Assembly (NCBI GenBank): GCA_017477805.1
Contig: JAFUUM010000241.1
Coordinates: 1 to 7,560 of the forward strand
Reading direction: 5' to 3'
Source: Lachnospiraceae bacterium
GTDB taxonomy: Bacteria > Bacillota > Clostridia > Lachnospirales > Lachnospiraceae
Length of the DNA stretch: 7,560 bases
Part shown: positions 4,296 to 7,560 of the stretch, one piece after another
Numbering within the stretch: position 1 is the first letter of the stretch
Layout: every line of letters starts with the position of its first letter
Program-made: the position numbers and the translations under genes
The notes under the pieces: model-generated
What the model was told of the DNA's origin: nothing
The model's input: the letters and a program-made list of their open reading frames with translations, nothing else
Databases searched by the model: none

Positions 4296-6425
4296 ATGGA
4301 TCAGGAATTAAGAGAGAAAAGAAAAAAGTTAATATGCGAACTGGTGGAGGAGCCTGCCTACGTTCCCATGAAGGTCAAGGAACTGGCGGTGTTCATGCAG
4401 GTAAAGTCCGAGGAAGATAAGGCAGAACTTGCTTCCATCCTGCAGGAACTGGTCTCCGAAGGAAAACTGACCCGTACCGTTAAGGGAAAGTACGTAAAGG
4501 GAAATGGGACCATCTGTATCGGTACCTTTATCGCTCATCCCCGTGGTTTTGGCTTTGTTCAGGTAGAGGGCAGGGAAGAAGACCTCTTTATCCCGCCGGA
4601 CTACGTAAACGGAGCTCTTCACAAGGACATCGTTAAGGTGGCGATTCTGCCCAAACAGCGGGGCGTGCGTGAAGAAGCGGAGGTAACGGAGATCATAACA
4701 AGGGGATATACCCAGATTGTGGGTACCTATCAGCCCTGTAAAAACTACGGCTTTGTGATCCCCGATGATCCCAAGTACCCTTGCGATATTTTTATCGCCA
4801 AGGGGAACGATATGGGTGCTGTGGATGGCCATAAGGTCCTTGCTGACATCATCGATTTCTGCGACGGACGAAAGGGCAATATGAATCCCGAAGGTAAGGT
4901 CGTGGAGATCCTTGGTCATGTCAATGATCCCGGGGTGGATATTTTGTCTATCGTCAGATCCTTTGACTTGCCGGAAGAGTTTGATGAAAAGGTTTTGGAG
5001 CAGGCTCAGAGAGTTGCCAAGCCCGTATCCGATGCGGACCGGGAAGGCCGTACGGATCTTCGGGATGTGCAGATGGTGACCATTGACGGAGAAGATTCCA
5101 AGGACCTGGATGATGCGGTATCCGTGACTTTTGAAGATGGGATCTATCATCTGGGCGTTCATATCGCGGACGTGGCCAATTACGTTCAGGAGCGCTCCCT
5201 TTTAGACCGTGAGGCTTTAAAACGCGGAAACAGCGTATATCTTGTGGATCGTGTGATCCCCATGCTGCCTCATGTCCTTTGTAACGGCATTTGTTCCCTG
5301 AATCATGGAGAGGATCGTCTGGCCCTCAGCTGTCTTATGGACTTTGATGAAAAGGGTAATATGACGGACTATCAGATCGCCGAGACCGTGATCCGGGTGG
5401 ACCGTCGTATGACCTATACGAAAGTGACAGAGATCCTGGATGATCCCGAAGGAGAGGCTGCGCAGGAGTACGCCGAACTTGTCCCCATGTTTCTGGAAAT
5501 GGCAAAGCTGGCGGAGATCCTGAAGGCAAAACGCTTCCAGAGAGGGGCCGTAGACTTTGACTTAAAGGAGAGCAAGATTACTCTGGATAAGGCCGGCGTT
5601 CCCGTAAAGATCGAACCCTATCCCAGAAATCGCGCCATGGAGCTGATCGAAGACTTCATGCTGGCAGCCAACGAGACCGTATCTTCTCACTTTTTCTGGC
5701 AGGACCTGCCCTTCTTATACCGGGTGCATGAAAAACCGGATCAGGAGAAGATAAAGAAGTTAAGACTTACCCTGGCGGGCATGGGTTATACCTTAAAGAC
5801 CGGTCAGGAGGATGTGCATCCCAAGGAACTGCAGCGTCTTCTGCAAAAGATCTCCGGTTCCGAGGATGAAGCATTTGTCAGCCGTATGGTGCTTCGGAGC
5901 ATGAAGCAGGCAAGATACGATACGGAATGTGTCGGTCATTTTGGGCTGGCTTTATCCCAGTACAGCCACTTCACATCGCCTATCAGACGTTATCCTGACC
6001 TGCAGATCCATCGCATCATCAAGGATCAGCTTCGCGGCCGTCTGACTGCGGAAAAGGCAGATCATTATCGTCAGATCCTGCCCCAGGTAGCCACTGCCAC
6101 TTCCGCTACGGAGCGAAGAGCGGATGAAGCGGAGCGGGAGACCGAGAAGGTAAAGAAAGCACTGTACATGGAATCCCGGATCGGTGAGACCTATACCGGT
6201 GTGATCTCCGGTGTGACGGGCTTTGGTATCTTTGTGGAACTTCCCAATACCGTGGAAGGGCTGATCTCACTGGACAGGCTGGGAAATGATGATTATCATT
6301 ATGACCAGGACCACATGGTGCTGACGGGCTGCAGAACGGGCAAAACCTTCAGCCTGGGACAGACCATGACGGTAACGGTGTATGACGCGGATCATGCCAC
6401 CGGAAGAGTGGATTTTTCAATTTGA
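4296..6425 (+). CDS. rnr: Ribonuclease R
   Basis: RNase R is a processive 3'-to-5' exoribonuclease that degrades structured RNA and takes part in rRNA quality control and in removing mRNAs released by tmRNA. The 709 residues show the full architecture: an N-terminal helix-turn-helix (about 20-68), two cold-shock-type RNA-binding domains (about 70-135, with GFGFV, and 140-210, with YGFVIPDD), the RNB catalytic domain (about 250-590) and a C-terminal S1 domain (about 630-705, TYTGVISGVTGFGIFVELP). The active-site aspartates are Asp264, Asp270, Asp272 and Asp273 in IDGEDSKDLDD. HFTSPIRRYPDL (558-569) is the other family signature. Unlike E. coli RNase R it ends right after S1, with no Lys-rich tail, which is usual in Firmicutes. 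The start at 4296 has AGGAAAG close by. The gene lies between secG and smpB, as is typical. Confidence 0.97.
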   Translation: MDQELREKRKKLICELVEEPAYVPMKVKELAVFMQVKSEEDKAELASILQELVSEGKLTRTVKGKYVKGNGTICIGTFIAHPRGFGFVQVEGREEDLFIPPDYVNGALHKDIVKVAILPKQRGVREEAEVTEIITRGYTQIVGTYQPCKNYGFVIPDDPKYPCDIFIAKGNDMGAVDGHKVLADIIDFCDGRKGNMNPEGKVVEILGHVNDPGVDILSIVRSFDLPEEFDEKVLEQAQRVAKPVSDADREGRTDLRDVQMVTIDGEDSKDLDDAVSVTFEDGIYHLGVHIADVANYVQERSLLDREALKRGNSVYLVDRVIPMLPHVLCNGICSLNHGEDRLALSCLMDFDEKGNMTDYQIAETVIRVDRRMTYTKVTEILDDPEGEAAQEYAELVPMFLEMAKLAEILKAKRFQRGAVDFDLKESKITLDKAGVPVKIEPYPRNRAMELIEDFMLAANETVSSHFFWQDLPFLYRVHEKPDQEKIKKLRLTLAGMGYTLKTGQEDVHPKELQRLLQKISGSEDEAFVSRMVLRSMKQARYDTECVGHFGLALSQYSHFTSPIRRYPDLQIHRIIKDQLRGRLTAEKADHYRQILPQVATATSATERRADEAERETEKVKKALYMESRIGETYTGVISGVTGFGIFVELPNTVEGLISLDRLGNDDYHYDQDHMVLTGCRTGKTFSLGQTMTVTVYDADHATGRVDFSI

Positions 6426-6457
6426 ACCACCGGTTTACTTTCTTCGAAGGAAAGCTG

Positions 6458-6466
6458 TGGTATGAT
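6458..6466 (+). promoter_or_regulatory. Probable extended -10 promoter for smpB
   Basis: TGG-TATGAT in the rnr-smpB gap is an extended -10 with a 5/6 hexamer; no good -35 is visible at 16-18 bases. Transcription would start near 6473, about 20 bases before the chosen smpB start. This would let smpB be expressed independently of rnr, although no terminator separates the two genes. Confidence 0.45.
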
Positions 6467-6492
6467 GAAGATCCGAAAGAGAGATGAGGGAA

Positions 6493-6957
6493 ATGGCTGA
6501 AGAAAGTATCAAGCTGGTAGCCAACAATAAGAAGGCTTACCACGATTATTTCATCGAAGATAAATATGAATGCGGTCTTGTACTCCACGGCACGGAGGTA
6601 AAGAGCCTCCGGATGGGGAAGTGCAGCATCAAAGAAGCTTACTGCAGGATCGAAAACGGGGAAGCCTTCGTGTACGGTATGAACATCAGTCCTTACGAGA
6701 AGGGTAATATCTTCAACAAGGATCCACTTCGCCCGAGAAAACTTCTGATGCACAAGGTGCAGATCGCAAAACTGAATGCACAGCTGGCGGAGCAGGGCTA
6801 TACGCTGATGCCGCTGCAGGTGTATTTCTCAAGAGGCCGTGCCAAGATCGAGATCGGCCTTGCCAAAGGTAAGAAACTCTACGACAAGCGGGCGGATATC
6901 GCCAAAAAGGATATGCGCCGGGAAGTGGAACGGGATTTTAAACTCAAGGTTCATTGA
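6493..6957 (+). CDS. smpB: SsrA-binding protein SmpB
   Basis: SmpB binds tmRNA and places it in the A site of stalled ribosomes, with its C-terminal tail reading the empty mRNA channel, so that trans-translation can begin. The 154 residues carry the family hallmarks: KLVANNKKAYHDYFIED (7-23), GTEVKSLR (33-40), YGMNISPYEKGNIFNKD (61-77) and the basic tail GKKLYDKRADIAKKDMRRE (126-144). Length is typical. Two starts are possible: ATG 6484 (157 residues) and ATG 6493. I chose 6493 because family members usually begin with M-A a few residues before the K-x-x-A-x-N motif. Neither start has an ideally spaced ribosome binding site (GAGGG ends two bases before 6493; AAAGAG ends two bases before 6484). 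The gene ends 185 bases before mature tmRNA, and its stop codon overlaps the -35 of a probable ssrA promoter. Confidence 0.96.
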   Translation: MAEESIKLVANNKKAYHDYFIEDKYECGLVLHGTEVKSLRMGKCSIKEAYCRIENGEAFVYGMNISPYEKGNIFNKDPLRPRKLLMHKVQIAKLNAQLAEQGYTLMPLQVYFSRGRAKIEIGLAKGKKLYDKRADIAKKDMRREVERDFKLKVH

Positions 6958-6982
6958 CGGAAGTTGTGTTCCGATATACACT
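6954..6982 (+). promoter_or_regulatory. Probable ssrA promoter overlapping the smpB stop codon
   Basis: TTGACG (6954-6959, 5/6) overlaps the smpB TGA and is followed, after exactly 17 bases, by TACACT (6977-6982, 4/6). Transcription would start near 6989, giving a leader of about 150 nt before mature tmRNA. A perfect TATAAT at 7020-7025 is an alternative -10, but it has neither a -35 nor a TGn extension. Confidence 0.5.
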
Positions 6983-6989
6983 AGGTAAG

Positions 6990-7142
6990 CGATCACGCGG
7001 GGAGACCTGCGTGGAGCGATATAATTTCGGCTATCCCTAAGGGGGAGCGCTCGGGAGAACGACGGTATACGTTACCGACAACCGGGACGAGCTCGGCCCC
7101 CTCATTGGCTCCTACGGAGCATTCGGGAAAGCGGCCGAGCTG
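6990..7142 (+). other. Structured ssrA leader between smpB and tmRNA
   Basis: This stretch has no convincing coding frame but contains many complementary segments. CACGCGGG/CCTGCGTG (6994-7001 with 7006-7013) closes a GAGA tetraloop. AGGGGG/CCCCCT (7040-7045 with 7097-7102) encloses GCTCG/CGAGC (7049-7053 with 7088-7092) and a CGGTA/TACCG hairpin (7063-7067 with 7073-7077). A second arrangement, AGCTCGGCC/GGCCGAGCT (7090-7098 with 7133-7141), encloses GCTCC/GGAGC (7108-7112 with 7116-7120). It ends one base before the first base of the mature tmRNA and cannot form together with the AGGGGG and GCTCG helices. It is probably a pre-tmRNA leader removed by RNase P. I recognise no known riboswitch. 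Confidence 0.5.
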
Positions 7143-7479
7143 GGGCCAGTCAAGGTTTCGACAGGGGTCTTGCAGCTGGAGAAGCTATCCGCAGGCGATG
7201 CGTCAAATCGCAAACTTAAATATAAACGCTAACGATAATTTAGCACTCGCTGCCTAATGGCAGCTGTCCGCCCCTGAGCACCTACACTTAGGGATCCGGG
7301 CATCGACTATGTAGGAAACGACACAGAGTAAGCTTTGCCTCTGTGGGCGTATCATGAAGCTACTGAAGGATGCAGGGTGTTTGCTCCCGTCATTCGGAGG
7401 GAATGTTAAAAAACAAACTATGATAGTAGAAGGACGGGGAATAGGCTTTTGGACACGGGTTCGACTCCCGTCTGGTCCA
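7143..7479 (+). ncRNA. ssrA: Transfer-messenger RNA (tmRNA)
   Basis: tmRNA acts as both tRNA and mRNA to rescue stalled ribosomes and tag the unfinished protein. This is a one-piece tmRNA of 337 nt. The 5' end GGGCCAG (7143-7149) pairs with CTGGTCC (7472-7478) in a seven-pair acceptor stem, including the G3-U70 pair that alanyl-tRNA synthetase requires. GGTTTCGAC (7153-7161) is the conserved D-loop-like segment. ACGGG-TTCGACT-CCCGT (7455-7471) is the T arm. A7479 is the discriminator; CCA is not encoded (GAA follows) and must be added. The tag frame (7228-7257) reads ANDNLALAA. A hairpin GCTGCC-TAAT-GGCAGC (7249-7264) holds the stop codon in its loop, and CACAGAG/CTCTGTG (7322-7328 with 7339-7345) is a helix of the pseudoknot region. 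The boundaries follow from the acceptor pairing. It lies directly downstream of smpB, its protein partner. Confidence 0.95.
7228..7257 (+). other. tmRNA tag reading frame, ANDNLALAA-stop
   Basis: The resume codon GCT (7228) follows TAAAC, which resembles the conserved bases that set the frame in other tmRNAs. Nine codons give ANDNLALAA and then TAA. The C-terminal LAA is the signal recognised by ClpXP-type proteases. The tag is close to the clostridial type ANDNFALAA, with Leu in place of Phe. Confidence 0.93.
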
Positions 7480-7515
7480 GAATGGCGCAGTGTGCCGGGG
7501 ACACATGTTAAGCGC

Positions 7516-7533
7516 CGCCGGCTTTTGCCGGTG
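7516..7533 (+). terminator. GC-rich hairpin downstream of tmRNA, weak terminator candidate
   Basis: CGCCGGC (7516-7522) pairs with GCCGGTG (7527-7533, one G-U) across a TTTT loop, 37 bases after the mature tmRNA end. No U-run follows (CGGTTCAGGG), so it may be a processing or 3'-protection hairpin rather than a true intrinsic terminator. The window ends soon after. Confidence 0.35.
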
Positions 7534-7560
7534 CGGTTCAGGGTTGAAAAGTCATGGAGC

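Noticed and set aside
4329..5162. 277-codon open frame on the minus strand within rnr
   Set aside because: It lies opposite the well-supported RNase R domains; its translation has no recognisable domain and it is explained by the codon bias of rnr.
7020..7025. Perfect TATAAT as the main ssrA promoter
   Set aside because: The -35 position is GC-rich with no match and there is no TGn extension; TTGACG-17-TACACT upstream is better spaced. It remains possible as a secondary start.
7143..7479. Circularly permuted (two-piece) tmRNA
   Set aside because: The acceptor 5' strand lies before the tag and the T arm and acceptor 3' strand after it, in standard one-piece order.
7554..7560. ATG near the right edge as a new gene start
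   Set aside because: Only two codons are visible and the spacing from AGGG is loose; it cannot be supported.
1..7560. CRISPR array or tRNA genes
   Set aside because: No regularly spaced repeats and no complete cloverleaf with anticodon loop were found on either strand; the only tRNA-like part belongs to tmRNA.

Overview
The window looks like a chromosomal segment of a Clostridia-type Firmicute, most likely Lachnospiraceae. The basis is the gene order secG, rnr, smpB, ssrA, the tmRNA tag ANDNLALAA, strong GGAGG-type ribosome binding sites, TGn-extended -10 promoters, and a PD-(D/E)XK Rpn-family gene of the kind common in gut and rumen Lachnospiraceae. The taxon is an inference; the gene identities below do not depend on it.

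Layout: (1) Positions 2-1321 hold the 3' part of an unrecognised gene on the + strand that runs in from the left edge, followed by an intrinsic terminator. The terminator loop carries a perfect extended -10 element, so one gene's terminator overlaps the next gene's probable promoter. (2) Positions 1525-2352 encode an Rpn/PD-(D/E)XK nuclease-family protein. Inside it, at 2167, is an in-frame ATG with its own GGAGG, which would give a 61-residue C-terminal protein containing a four-residue (EGRE) repeat. This is the arrangement described for Rpn gene-within-gene toxin-antitoxin antiphage systems. (3) A long hairpin (2376-2409) separates this gene from a convergent minus-strand gene (2433-3797). 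That gene encodes a translation-factor domain-II-like beta-barrel joined to an SseB-like region, with no GTPase domain. (4) Overlapping divergent promoters (3833-3914) separate it from secG.

(5) The right half is the conserved protein-export, RNA-decay and ribosome-rescue block: secG (3953-4192), a stem-loop, a possible seven-codon leader ORF, rnr (4296-6425), smpB (6493-6957) and ssrA/tmRNA (7143-7479). SmpB carries alanyl-tmRNA into stalled ribosomes, the tmRNA adds a degradation tag, and RNase R degrades the released mRNA, so the clustering is functional. A 185-nt gap between smpB and ssrA is rich in potential RNA structure, including two mutually exclusive helices, and is the least explained non-coding stretch.

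The strongest candidates for undescribed biology are the nested Rpn short product, the barrel-SseB fusion, the structured ssrA leader and the unrecognised left-edge gene. Everything here comes from reading the sequence; no database search was run.
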